Assembly: GCA_001579985.1 (NCBI GenBank)
Contig: LRSR01004095.1
Location: forward strand, 1 to 64,000
Length of the DNA: 64,000 nt
Source of the DNA: Hypsibius dujardini
Taxonomy: Eukaryota > Tardigrada > Eutardigrada > Parachela > Hypsibiidae
Reading direction: 5' to 3'
Positions 36,429 to 50,004 of the stretch are shown piece by piece. The notes beneath the pieces were generated by a model. It saw only the letters and a program-made list of their open reading frames with translations, was not told the DNA's origin and made no database searches. The position numbers were made by a program, and so were the translations under genes. How positions within the stretch are numbered: position 1 is the stretch's first letter; every line of letters starts with the position of its first letter.

Positions 36429-39400
36429 ATGGAGTCGAATTTGAGTTCGGTGGAGACGTCGCAGATTGCTGTGACAATTCGGGCTAATCCGAGAACGGTA
36501 AATAAACTAACCTCTCTCTCACTCTCAGCTCTCTCCTATTTCCCATCTTCCCAGCTCGTTTAATTTGATTTCATGTTACTTATTTCCTCACAGGTGGAAT
36601 GGCTGATGGACAATTTTGAGCTTGCGGAGGGAATGACCATGCCACGCAGTACGGTTTTCCATCATTATGTGCGTCACTGTAGGAGAATCGGGATCGAGCA
36701 AATGAATCAAGCCACCTTTGGGAAAGTTATCCGATCGGTATTTCCGGCCATTCGTTCACGGCGTCTTGGAACCAGGTTAGTCCATGGACGGCCAAGCGTT
36801 TTCGTTGGTGGACAAGACGCAGTTTGAGACATACTTTAGTGGACTAACAGAAAATTGCTGAATTACCCTGCGTGGTATTGGTTGATTGATCGAATATCGA
36901 ATTTGGTGCGCTGAGTGTTCGTGAAGCGTATCGTCGAATTGATTGGCTGATTGTTTCAAAGTGTAGCGCGTTTTGTTTAATCACCAATTACTCATTAACT
37001 TGTTTGATCGATTTTGTTTTGTTCAGCTGTTACGTAACGTTTTGGATGCGTTAATTTGAGCATGAACCGTTATGCCTAGGCAGAGTTGCGTTTTTCGTTT
37101 CAAACCCCAGGAAGATATATTAAAGTGCTTGTTCCCACGACTTTGTAATATTTGTGCTACAGATGCGAGTACACTACTGTTCTCTCGAACACTTCGTCCC
37201 ATTGCCTTTTACATTGGCTTTTTCCTTGATTGATTGATTGATGAGCCAGGATTGCTATTTTGCCTGTTGACCTGCCACTTGCGCTGGGATACTCGTACTG
37301 AGACTCCAGTACGCTACTGTCTATCTATCGTAAATGGTTTAAATATTAAACTAAGCTTTAAAAGATTAAGCTGCTTAATCAATTTGATGTGCTTGTGAAT
37401 GTGACATTGAGAAGCACACCAATCAATCAATTGTAGGTTGTTGAAATGACTTTCGTTGCATTTTTCTCATGTCATTGTTTGCTTTAAGAGGCCAATCGAG
37501 GTACCATTACTACGGATTGAGGATAAATCTCAAGTCTCCACTACTTGCGGGACATTCGCTTGAAGAAGGAGCTCTGCGTTCCAAACCGGGAACAAATAAA
37601 CGGTACGCCTGCTTTCTGTGGTCCATTTTTAGGCAGGCATATTACGTAGTACTTAATTATTGTTATTCGCACTGTTATAGGAGAAAATCGGTGATGGTGG
37701 AAGCTGCTAAATCAGCTGTCTCCAGTACGAGCAGCATTGAAGACAATCTGTTTGAACAACAGACATCCCAGACTGTCGCTGCATCCGCGCTCCAGCTTTC
37801 CGGTCACGAATTTGACCACCTTGGAGCGGATCATGCCGCTGTTCCAGAGAGGCTCTTTAGTGGCCCGGAGTGGGGAAGAATTGATAGACTTCTCAGCACT
37901 AATTCCGTCTATCCTCTTGGCTCGCCTGATCTTTGCATGTTCCGGGATGCCTACCGCAGGCACTGTCAAGTATACCGCTTTCCACTTTTTCACCTCTCAT
38001 TCGGATTTGGAGGTTTATTTCCTAAAGACATGGTTTTCTCTTAGGCTGTGCTGGAGGCGGTGTTGGCACTTAGATTTTCTGCCATCGAAGGATTGTGGTC
38101 CGTTTTCTGGCGAGCTCGTTACGAGTGAGCATTGTAAAATGGGTGCTTGTTCCTGTTATTGTAATAATAATAACATAATTCTTGATGCTTTCAGTGAAGA
38201 GGAGGAGAAAGCGCTGCCGTTTGCCAAATTTTATCCCGTCATCAGTTGTACTGCCATGCAAGATCACATTATCGAGATTGACGTTGAGTTTTTCGGCAGC
38301 CTCACCACGATTCTCATTCCTGACGTCTTACGTCCTATACCGAGTGAGTGCTTGTTAGAGACGCAGAAAAGTGCGCAGAATGTCGCGGGAATTGTTTATT
38401 TCCTTGTCTCATTTCATTTGCACTTGTGTAGGTAGCTTAACTCAAGTGATTCGCAATTTCGCCAAGAGCATGGAGGGATGGGTCCGAGAGAGTATGGTAA
38501 AGATGCCGAAACGGCTGGTTCACCACAAGGTATGCCCGCAACGTACACCTTCCCATCCCACGGTTGGGATGAGCTGTGTCAAGTCTCAAATTCTTTTGCA
38601 GTTATTGGCGGCGAACGCACTCGCTCATGCCCTGAAGCGCAACACCTCCCTCAATCACTTAGCGCAAGCTGCCCGTACTGTCCTCACGAATCCCGCACAG
38701 ACCAGCACAATGCTGGCTGATCTCTCTCGACTAGACATTTGCTCGATTCATGAGCAGGGTAGTTTGATGTGCCCGTGTGAGTTCCCTGCCATGAAGAGAT
38801 TTGCCGACGAATTCAAGCTCCTTTTAGCGGATTCCAACATCTGCGAGCGCTGGCCCGCTTGGATCGATAAAGTTGTCGATTTTGCTATGGGTGCGGTCGC
38901 CCATCACACAAGCATGGGGTCTGTTTCGCAGGAATTTTGCCAGAAATGGTCTTATTTCAGGTACTAATGCATTATATTGCCAAATTTCGTTATTAATCAA
39001 GTTAACTTTAGCTCAACGTTGTGTTTCCATGTGTTGTCAGCTCTCTTGCCATTCGAGATCTCACATTAAGGAGTGCCGTTAGCTTCGGCTCTTTCCACCT
39101 CATCCGCCTCCTCTTTGACGAATACGTCGTCTATGCGCTAGAAAAACGCACCGCCAAGTTCGCGAATGTCTCAGCACTTGGGCTCTTTTTCAACGTATGT
39201 CCCTTATTCTCGCCGCCTACCCTCTAGTGCGAGGTGTTTTTTTATTAAAATTGTTTTAAACCTTCACAGCATCTGATGAATCTCTATCCGCTCTCGGAGA
39301 CTGACTACCGGAATCTGGGTCGCCCTTCGCATATCAGTACTGGAACGACGACCCAAGCGACCATGGACAGCGCCGTGGATAACCACCGGCCGCAGCAGAC

Positions 39401-39431
39401 ACCGAGAGTTCTCCCACGGATTTTTCCTTGA
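36429..39431 (+). CDS. Rfx: RFX family winged-helix transcription factor (RFX1/2/3 group)
   Basis: Ten exons (36429-36497, 36594-36775, 37489-37602, 37681-37969, 38045-38124, 38195-38343, 38432-38529, 38602-38960, 39041-39194, 39270-39431) join in phase to 551 aa. The RFX DNA-binding domain spans about residues 22-103: [20 protein letters not shown], then [20 protein letters not shown] and [10 protein letters not shown], whose residues contact the X-box. The dimerisation region follows, with [14 protein letters not shown] and, near the end, [20 protein letters not shown], strongly RFX1-3-like. These factors switch on ciliary genes through X-box motifs and act as dimers. The protein starts almost directly at the DNA-binding domain, so the usual N-terminal activation region is absent or lies upstream, near the gap. 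The ATG chosen has good context (AAAATGG). Confidence 0.94.
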
Positions 39432-39935
39432 CTGTAGGCGCCCAGCAGCTTCGCCTGAATTTGCAAATGGTGCTTTTTCAGGTTGTTGTACATTTTGTTT
39501 GCACTTTGAACTAGACTAGTTCCAAATACAGCTTGTTCACATTCGTAAATTTGAAATTTTATTTTTGAACGTGTAAAGCATTATGATTACGGAGTACTTA
39601 TATTGCGCAGCTTTTGCTACAGCTTTTATGATAGACTTTACAGTACTTTTCTCCATGAATTCTCTATATACCTGAAGGATCTATCGAACACTGCAGTCCG
39701 TCGTACAGTATTTCATATTTCGCTGTATGGTAAATGTATAATACACCGATTGAAAATAACGAACAAGTAAGCGAACCTTACGATAGAACACCTCAAAATT
39801 TGAAGCAAAATGAAAGTCGCGTCAGCCATATTTTTCTCAAAAGTTTATTAGAGTGAATGAGAGATGGTCGTCGTTTAGCAGTACTGTAAAGTAGAATTGA
39901 TCACTTATACTGCGATACCGTTACTAGTCATTTTA

Positions 39936-39941
39936 AATAAA
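39936..39941 (+). terminator. probable polyadenylation signal of RFX
   Basis: AATAAA about 500 bases after the RFX stop codon, followed by GT-rich sequence (GTTCCGTTG). No earlier exact match was noticed. Confidence 0.45.
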
Positions 39942-40295
39942 GTTCCGTTGAAGAAGGGCTTGCAATACTAAACTAAAGACTGCCATATTTTCTCGGGCAT
40001 GTTTGGGGTGCCTGCCGCTTTCCATGCCGAGGCAACCCAGGAGATGCGTGAGGATGATAAGGGATGAAGAACATGTTAATAGGCTACCGGCGTACATTGG
40101 CAAAAACAGCCGGAAAGAAGTTCGATTGTCTTGGTGTGCTGCAACAAACCGCGCGCGGCACAGCCCACCCTCTGTTGGACCCTTTTTTGTGATGCGTGCT
40201 CCGGAAAGGAGGCTCTTGACCCGCAGCTAAAGCCATTGACTATACTGGACTTTTACCATTCATGAGGAAGCGATGACCCCAAACACTTGTACTCA

Positions 40296-40302
40296 TATAT
40301 AA
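40296..40302 (+). promoter_or_regulatory. candidate TATA box of apolipophorin
   Basis: TATATAA stands 233 bases before the start codon. About 30 bases downstream, CGTTCATC is a plausible initiator. A strong TATA promoter would suit a highly expressed secreted carrier. There is no transcript evidence. Confidence 0.4.
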
Positions 40303-40528
40303 TGCATGAAGGGGCCTAGGGCGCACTCGTTCATCTCCATTTGTTTCTCCATACAATTTATTACCGGTCGGAATTACTTCCACTTTTATCCATTTCTTCA
40401 CACGTCACATTTAGATTCGTCCGTCCGTGGAAGTGCGTCGTTACTGGAAGTTTTTTAGTCTGATTGTTTGATTGGGTCGTCGGTTGGAGAGAATATTGTT
40501 GCCACCCATTACTGGGACGTCCGCTGTC

Positions 40529-43500
40529 ATGGCGCGACTTGTTTTCATTTGTTTGGCCTCACTGGTGGTGATCACCTTTGCCGGTTTGTCCATCCCTTCT
40601 TTTCGCCTTCCGATGTTTTCATACAAATAATGCTGAATGAAGTTTACTAATTGTCCGTTTTATTGCCCATCAGGTCCCCTGAAGCAGCAGCGGGAGAACG
40701 GACGGACTGGCCAGCGGCAAGAAGAAGCATCGTCTTCGGAAAACCTGCGCCCTCTAGGGAAATGCGACGAAAAAGGTAGGCAATGTATCATGTCGCCCCT
40801 CATCGTTTTTTTTAAATTGCTGAATTGTTTTTTGTTTAACGAAATAGTCAAACTTGTGTTCATTGGTCTTTGAATTTCTTTGAATTTCTAAAAAGCCCCT
40901 CTCAATTGTCTCTGAAGCTAATATCTTTCGTATCTCTTTGTTGCAGACAACATTTTCAAGGCCGGCAGCACATACCAGTACAAGTACTTCGGCAAGGCAG
41001 AAACCGGCCTCGGCTTCGGTGACTCCAAGACCGTCGGGCTGGCCATGGAATGTCAAGTTCGCTTAGCCGTGCCCCAACCCTGCGAGTACCGGATGAAGGT
41101 TTCCGACTGCGAGGTCTTTGAGCAGGACGGTAACGAGGATGACGATGAGGATCAGGAGGGCCACCGCACGCTGGAGGAGGAAGTCCGCCATCTAGAGCTG
41201 AAAGAGCAAGTCAGCCGACGCGGCTTTAAACCCTCTGACCGGTCACAGGAGCTCTCTCGCATGGTCTCGCAGCATCACATTCAAGCGCAGATTGCCAACG
41301 GAGAGGTCGCCCGCGTCGTCTACCATGATGATGAGGAAATCTGGGTGGTCAACTTCAAGAAGGCCATTCTCGATGCTCTGCAGGTGGACACCAGCATGAA
41401 GCAGACTGGCGAACGGGAAGGATATTCGCTTAAGGTAATGTGTGATATTTCGGTCTATCTGCCTGTTTGTCTGACTGACTGTTTTTCTCTCTGTCTCTCT
41501 GTCTCTCTGTCTCTCTGTCTCTCTGTCTCTCTGTCTCTCTGTCTCTCTGTCTTTCTGTCTATCTGTTTGTCGATTTGTCTATTTGTTTGTCCTTTTGTCT
41601 GCCTTCTTATCTGTCCGTCTGTGTTTTTGTTTGTCCTCGTCTGTTTAGCTATCTCGCTGTCCGTTTTTTGCATCCCTCTTCTGAATCATTTTGTAGTTTC
41701 GGATGACTGTAATTAACTCTGGTTGTCGTTTCTCCTGATTAGAATGGAATCCAAGGTCTCTGCCCCACCAAGTTTTCCGAGAAGAGCACCGTTGAGCACA
41801 TCATCATTGAGAAGGACCTCGACTCTTGCATTCACGCCAAGAAGAACAACTGGAACCTGAGCCCTCTGACACCAGTCTGGAATATGGTGCGAATTTTTTG
41901 TTGCTCCCGATTCACGTTAATTATTTTGCAGTGACTTTCTTCAATTAATTGTTTATGCTTATTTGCAGTCGCTGGTGTCGAAAGTGATGGATGCCGAGAG
42001 TGTCTGCTCATACAAGCTGGAGCGCTCTTCCCACATTCGCAGCATGACCTGTCGCGAGACTCACCACCTCCTCTCACTGCCCTACACTGACATTCAGGCC
42101 GCCACCGCCAACGTCACTCAGACTCTTCGCTTTGTCCGCAAGGAACAGAACGCGGAGCAGATGGATCGCAGCCTTAGCACCAAGACCATCACCTCCATCC
42201 TCTACGAGCATGAAAATGCCACAGATGTCGACCGCAAGGATGGCCAAGGCAAAGCTGATGACATTCTCAAGGTACATGCAGACAAATCGACATAAAAACC
42301 CTATCATATGTGAATGCAGCTGTGTCTAAATTCGGCCTCTTTCTGACAGGAACTCGTCCAAATGGCAACTGACGGTCTGGATATTGACTCACCGGCCAAG
42401 TTTGACGATTTTGTCGATGAGCTTCGCGACAGCGAGAACCTCGACGACGTTCTCTCCACAGTCCGCCAGATGCGCGACAACGAGCAGGAAATCTCCAAAT
42501 ACCTGTTGGTACAAGGCCTGATCCAATGCAATGCGCCCACTTGCCTCCGTGCCCTCAACACCCTCATGCAGTCGGACGAGATCCCCCGGGCCGTCTTTGA
42601 GCCTGTCATGATGGGCCTTGCTCTGACCAAGCAACAGGATCCGCTTTTCCTCAAGGAAGTCAAGGAGATGTGTGAACAACGACCCACTCGCACCTGCGCT
42701 CTGATGGTCGGTGCCCTGGCTCACAAGCTGGTCGAGGAGGATGAGGAAATCCTGGAGGACCGGAAATCCGCTGAGCCGATTGAGGAAGCCGCCAAGTTCC
42801 TGATGGAGCTGATTGATGACAAGTGCGAACCGTCCGATAAACTTGACAAGGCCGATGAGGACTCGGACGCCACCAAACTCATCATCGCTTTGAAAGCTCT
42901 CGGCAACCTTGGACATGTCGCCCAGAAGGTCCAGAAATTGGAGCGCCAGCAGTTGTCCCACGGCATTGAAGACAAGATTGTCAAGTGCATGACCGAGGCC
43001 CGCACTCCTGACAATGTCACCGTGGCCGCCATCCATGCCTTCCGTCGCTTCGTGCCGTCGCAGAAGATTTCTCAGCATTTGCTGACCGTTTTGGCAGATC
43101 AAGAGGAGAGTTCCGATGTTCGCATGGCTGCTTGCATGGCCAGTGTTCGGATGGCTGGCGACAAGATCGCTGTCCGTAACATTGTCAAAGTGATGGAGAC
43201 GGAGAAGAGCGACCAGGTCAAGGCTTTCATGGTCTCGCATCTGCGCACCGTCTTGAAGTCGGAGGATCCCCACTACAAGAAGTAAGACTATATGCTTTAG
43301 CTGTTATTGGGAGAACTGTCCACAATTTTGAAAATCTACAGGGTCGCCGAGCATCTGAAGGAGATTCTGCAGGAGAAGGGTCAGTCCGACCTTCCCAAGA
43401 TCAAGGCGCGCATTCCTCACTCCCTTCACCTGGAATTCTCGAAATTCTATCAGGTACTAGTAATGCCTGCAACGAAATGACTTATCTTATTACATTTTTT

Positions 43501-46500
43501 GTTGTGTCTGTAATAGGCTCCATTCCTGGACGATGAAGAGAACGATTTCGGTGCCCAAGTCGAGACTGTGGCCATGTTCTCTACCAAATCCTACCTTCCG
43601 TGTTCGCTTCAGTTCAACGTCAGCACCCAAGTCTTTGGTGACTACATCAATGTTCTGGAGACCGGAGTGGACATGCAGGGAGTTGAGCATCTCGTGGAAA
43701 AAGTCCTCGGCCCGCATGGCTTAATCTCCAAGAGCAAGTTCCTCAAGAAAGTCGAGGAGAAGATTGCTCGTGTCCTTCAAGTCGCAGAAGAACTGGGCTA
43801 CAAGCATCTCCGCATCGAAGACGCAAAGGAGTTTGCACGCAAGATTTTCGAACTCACCCAGTCTAAGGAGGTAATCATATCTTATCCTATGTTTTGTTGG
43901 CCATTCGTAGTCTGTCTTTAAATGCGCTTTTTACTTTCAGTATAAGGACATCATCGATCAGGTGTTTTCCACCCTCCAGGAGGTCGACACATCCGCCCTG
44001 ACCCAGATGTTCTCTCATATCCGTGCCATGGATCTCGAGCGGATTTTGGAGACCATTCGCCGCAGCATTCCACAGTCCGCTCAGCTGACCAAAATCGCCG
44101 AGAAGCTCAAGCGCATCAGCTACCGTGATGCCACCAAGGAAACACTGATTGAGGTGCTGGAAGCGTTCGGTATCACTACTGAAAAGTCCCGTGAAATTCT
44201 GCAGCAAGCCAAGCAGTACGGTATTAACATTGACCACGTTGTCGCTTGGGTCAAGCAAACTGACTTCCGTCAGATCCAGGTAAGACTTTAAAAATCTATA
44301 TACCTAATGGTTTCTGTCTCTTTATATGTCTGTCACTCTGGCTCTAGGCCTCTCTTTTGTTCTCTCTCTCTCTCTGTCTTCATATAGGTTTATGTGTTAC
44401 TCTCTGTCTGCCTGCCTGTCTGCCTGCCTGTCTCTCTGTCTGTCCTGAATGCGGTGTGTCTGTTTGTCCTCCTGAATACGGGCTGTCTGACTAATCTGTC
44501 CGATTGTCTGTCTGTTCCGTCTTTCTTTATTTGTTTATTTGTTTTTGTTTGATTTTCTGAGTCTTTGGCATTTAGTTTGGGAATTTCCATTTTTTATCTG
44601 TCGTTCGGGATTGACTACAATTATTTGTTGTCACTGCCTGTTGGGGTCTTGGTCTGCTTTACGTTAGACTCATCTTACTTTCTTTCCTGCAGGAGCAGCT
44701 TCAGAATCTCCGCTTCGAGGATATCCAACAGAAGTTCCAATTGGTCATCAAGCAGCTCCAGAAACTCATCTCCTGGGCCACCGAGAAGTTCAATCTGCCC
44801 AGCTTGCAGGCCGTCATTGACATGACCAAAAAAGCCATGGAGAGGCCCCAGCAAATGAAGCAGATCGTCGACTCCCTACTACAGTCGATCCGTCGTGGTG
44901 GAGAGAGTCAGCGAGATCGCGAAGACCAAAACAACGAAGAGGATTACGTTGACGAGGAGGACGAGGAAGACGAAGAGCAGAATGACCAGAAACGCGGCAG
45001 CCGAAATGACCACGAGTCTCTGGACCAGATGCCATGGGGTCGTCAAGTTAAGAGCTTCAAGCGAGGTCCTCGTGATGAAGATCGTGACGGCAAAGACGAC
45101 GAGGAGGATGTAGACATGACCGCCTTCCTTCGAGTTTTTGGTGAGTGAGACCTACTTGCTTGTTCTCTAGACTTGTCTTTTCAAGAGGTAAAAATGCTTT
45201 TGTTACAGGTGACGAGATCGGTTTCATTGCCTTTAACGACATTGCCGAGTTCTTCGACATGTCCCTATTCCAACAGGCCTTGGAGTTGTCCAAGGGTCGC
45301 TGGGCTGACATCCTCGACGGCTTCGACATCCAACCGACCGTGGCTGCCAAGCTGGAGGGTCTTCATCACATCTCCACCGGCCTGGGTCTCCCTCTCCAAA
45401 TCACGCTCAACATGACCGGCATCGCCACCGTCCACATCAAGATGCAGCCGGAGGGATCGTCGCTCCGTCAATCCGCCATCGAAGTTGAACCCAGTGCGGC
45501 TTTACAAATCACCGGAGGCATGACCATCGATCTGCCCTCCATCCATTCCATCGCGGTAGTGACCAACACAACCGTCAAGTCGGAATTTGAATTCAAGATG
45601 AAATTAAACGTCAAGAAGGACTCGGTCGAGCTGGACATTCAGAAACCCGATGAGGAACTGGATCTCATTCGTATACGGTAAGCCCTTTCTTCAAGCTGCA
45701 ACATACGATTGATTGGTTCGTTTCGTGGTATATCAACGAGTGGTTCTTGATTGTAGTCATGAAGTGAAACTTGTCAAGGACGAGGAAGATTTCGAGCCAT
45801 TCGAGAACGCCAAAAGCCACGAAGTCAAGACTGCCATGTGTCTGCCTGATGCCTTTGAGCGTATCACCGGTCTGAAGATCTGCTCCGAGTTGGAGACGTC
45901 CGCAATGAAGGGCAAGCCGATGCTGTCCCACGGACCACATGAGCTCCGAGTCTACATTGAAGAGAGCGAGAAGACGTAAGTTTTGCCAACTGCATTCTGA
46001 CAAAACAGTTAGCCATTAGGGAACGATCAGATGAACTGGAAGGCAGGCAAGGCATAATCTGGTTCTTCTCGGTTTCAGTGGCCTGCAACATATTAAGTTT
46101 GCCGGCCGTCGTAACCAACAAGCCCACGAGAACCGCTTCGAATTCAACGTCCGTGCGCCCGGTCATCAGCTTCAACGGGAAGCCCGCGCTGTCGTAACCC
46201 ATGACCGTCAACACAACCACGTCCAGATGAACTTTGACATTCCCCAGCAGAGCACTCCCCGCGCTCAATTCTTCTACCGCAACCTGGCCGGCCGTGATGA
46301 CATCAAGTTCGGCGTCCAGACAGGTGTCGATGTGGAGTTGGAGGAGGAGAATCACTACAACGCCTCTGTCACCGTCATCGCCAAGATTAAGGGATACTCC
46401 AGTGGCAGCATCAAGGACATGATCAAGGATGCCCGATTCAACTACACTCTTGGTCTGTCGGTTCAGGCACCCAAGATGGCTGTCAACGTGTCAACCACCA

Positions 46501-49500
46501 CCGCCAAGGTTGAAAATGCCCTTTTCATGGAACATAACCTGACCTACTACATGTAAGACTTTTGCTGGTCGGGTAAAATGTCAGTGTATGAGTGTCCGCA
46601 TGCCTATATATGTCTATCAGCCTTGCGTCGATCCTTGGTGTCCGATTGTCTCGAAAGATCTAATCGATTTTGTATCACCTTTCCAGCTCAGACGACATCA
46701 AGAGCCAAGCTATGAAACGTCTCCGTTTCCCCGGCTCCGAGCAGCGTGACGACGTTAGCAAATTCACCCTTCGTCACGGTGTCCGTGTCCGCTCCGACTA
46801 CACCGCTCACGACGTCCAGGCCTTCATCAAATTGCTGACCTTCCCGCTGATGGAGGTGGCCGAACCGACCATTTACCACATCGCTCAGATCAGGTTCCAT
46901 CGCGATTTCCGGCACATTGGCCTGCACTCCAACACAACCTGGTTGAACGAGCACGACGAAGTGGTAGGTCATTCCATGGGCATTGTTTCTTCCTGACCGG
47001 TGCATGTGTTATCTATCCATCCATCCGTCAGATGCCATCATCTTGACCTCTTGTTTTTACAGGAGTTTTTCAACGCTTCCGCCACGGTCAACAACCTTAT
47101 TGACCTTGCCCGGCTTCATCAACAACAACAGCGCACCGTCAGCCTGAATTTTAACATCTCTCGTAACGATTGGCATGTGGCTCTTGAGAACGAACTGGAG
47201 AAGACCGCATCGAGTGAGTGGACCTTGACCAACGAATTCACCAGCAAGGGCCAGTATCCGGAAGGGCATTCTGTCGTCGATTCCCTCGCAAAGCGTGTGA
47301 TGGCTGACCTCAAAGCCGTCGCTTCCATCCGCAAATTCAAGGCTCAGACTGATGCCAGCCACACGCGTAAACACCACAAAATTCGACGGACTCCGCGACA
47401 GGATGACGACATCACGTTCCGACACCGCGAGATGACGGTAACGATGGAGAACAAGCTGAAGAAGAAGACAGCCTCCTCGACTGAGAACGGCTTCTGGAAT
47501 CAGCGAAATTTCCGTGGGGATGGACAGAAGGCCTTCGAGGTTAAGACCACCATGCAAGTCCGCAAAAACGGTGACGCCAAGATGATGGATGTCAATGCGG
47601 TGACTCACTTTGGCAACGACGCTCGCGATCGGGATGCGCTCGTTAGGTAGCTACATCACAGACTGGCAGATTGACCGACAGACATTTCTAGCATTTGAAT
47701 AATGCAAATGGCTTTCAATTTGGCACAGCTTCTACTTGGTCCACAACGCGACTGCCACCAACATTCCATTCAGCTTTGACCATTTTACCCACTTCCTAAT
47801 CAGCAAGCAGGAAGGCCTCAAGGTGTCCATGAACTCCTCCATTGACAAGAACGACGAGACCTACTTCAGCATCGGCTCCATCTTCCAGGTCAACCCGCGG
47901 GACTTTGTCATCCGTGCCGGAGTGGAAGTGGGCACCCCCTTCCTCGACCACTCTGCCCGTGCAGAGATCAAGAAGACTCGCGATGAAGCTCAAGTCGAGG
48001 TTAAACTGACCAGCAAGGCCGAACCCGAATCCCGCATTGCCCAACACATCACGCGTCATCTGGTCCACGACCTTCGCTCTACCACCAAGATCGGCCTCAA
48101 CAAAATGGCCCAGTCTCTCCGCTTCCGTCACGCCAAGCTCGAGTCGGACCTGAAGATTGACTTTGACTTGTTTGGTGATAATTCCGGGTTTGAGGAACAG
48201 ACTTCCGATGAGGATGACTATGAGCAGGAGGAGAACAATCAGAACGAGCAGAATGGTGCGGCAAAATCGTCAGCCGAACAGCAACAACGGTCTCAGCAGA
48301 AGAACAAGAAGACTTCAGTGGAGAACCGCCGCCGTGCACCTCGCGCAGTCAGCAGCCGCAGGAACCAACAAAACAATCGCGATGATGAGACCGATGATGA
48401 GAACGACCAAGACACTGATAGGTAAGGCGGGCAGACAGTCCTACAGAGAGGCAGGCAAGAAAGGGGAAACATTTAGTACTAATTGACATGTCTTGCACCT
48501 TCAGTCGAACACAGCAAAACGCCCGCAATGGTTACCGCCAGAACTACGGCAGGAGCAAGCAATTCCAACTTCAGTCTCCTCAATCCGGCCGCCGCTCGCA
48601 GGATGGTGAGCACGATGAGGACTACCAGACCGAATCTGAGTCACAGAATGGAAAATTCAAGCACACCTTCCTTAGCCTTAAGAAGCGTTTCGACTCTATC
48701 AAGCCCACCATAAAGTCATCTCTCCGAGTCAGATCACTCGTGAGTTGTTTTTTCAGTGTCATCTGACCCAGAATCATTAAAGAATTATTCTTTTTTTGCT
48801 TGTAGGACCGGGAACTATTGCCGTCCTTCACCGTCCAGGCCAAGCTCTCGCCCCGCAAATCTAAAATCGATGTTCAAGTACAGGAAGTGCCCCGCAGCAT
48901 GGAGTCCTTCCTCACCCATAAGCAGTTCACCCTGCAGGGAGAGATTGAGAAGGAGAAAGCGGCGCTGAAGCTGATCATTGTTGGTCGCGGAGAAGCTGGA
49001 GTGCAAGTTCAGCTTCGTGGTGAGCAACATGCTGAAGCCAAGATCTACGATCGCAACCTGGTATGCCTAGATGCTTTGGGCTGCTGGCCAGCCAGATATG
49101 CGGAGTACAGATACAAAGACAGGCAGAACAGGCAAACCGACAAACAGATACACAGGCAAACAGGCAGACAGATAGACATAAAGACACACAAACAGACACA
49201 CACAGAGGTAAACAGACAGCCAGACAGACACACAGACTCCCAGACACACAGAGGCAGATAGGCAGACAGACCGTCAGAAAATCAAACACTTGTCAGTATG
49301 GTTTAACTTTTTTTTTACAGCTGGAGAGTGGCGAGACCATTCACGCCCAAGTCATCCTGGAACTCCCCACAGAAAAACAAATTCGCACCAAGATTTACGT
49401 CAACAAACATGTCGCAGGAAAGATTGCCCACGCTTTGAAGCAGACGGCAAAGAAGGCCGTTGGTGCTGCAATCCGGTTTTACAAAGAAAAGCACCAGGCC

Positions 49501-49908
49501 GCGCTGCAAACCGCTCGTCACATCTACTCTGACGAGAAGCATCCCATCTACGACCTCATCAGGCCGTTCGTTAAGGGAAGTGCGCAGCAGTGGAAGAACG
49601 ACATGATGGAGAAGGTGCATGAACTTAAGAACGTCTACCGTCGCACTGCCGAATCTCTATACGAGGACTCTGAATTTGTCGGGATCTCTGGAAAGGACTT
49701 GGTCAAGAAGATCAAGGAAGCAACGCAAAAGGCCATTCAAGCCATTCGAGAGTTCATTGACCAGACCCCTATCGGTGCGACGCCATTGGCATGTGTCTGT
49801 CTCTGAGACTCTCCGTCTCTCTAAATTTGTGTATTTTGCTTTGTCTCTCTGTCCGCCTGCTTGCCTGCCTGCCTGTCTGCCTCTCTATCTGTCTGTTTGT
49901 CTGCTTGC

Positions 49909-50004
<96 letters not shown>

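Larger units (their letters stand above)
39432..40528. other. intergenic region between RFX and apolipophorin
   Basis: It holds the RFX 3' flank with AATAAA, three TACAGTA/TACTGTA copies (39639, 39704, 39882) and the apolipophorin promoter area. No coding exon was recognised. Confidence 0.55.

Noticed and set aside
42389-43273. 294-codon minus-strand open frame
   Set aside because: It lies exactly opposite a well-supported apolipophorin exon, which matches the family on the plus strand.
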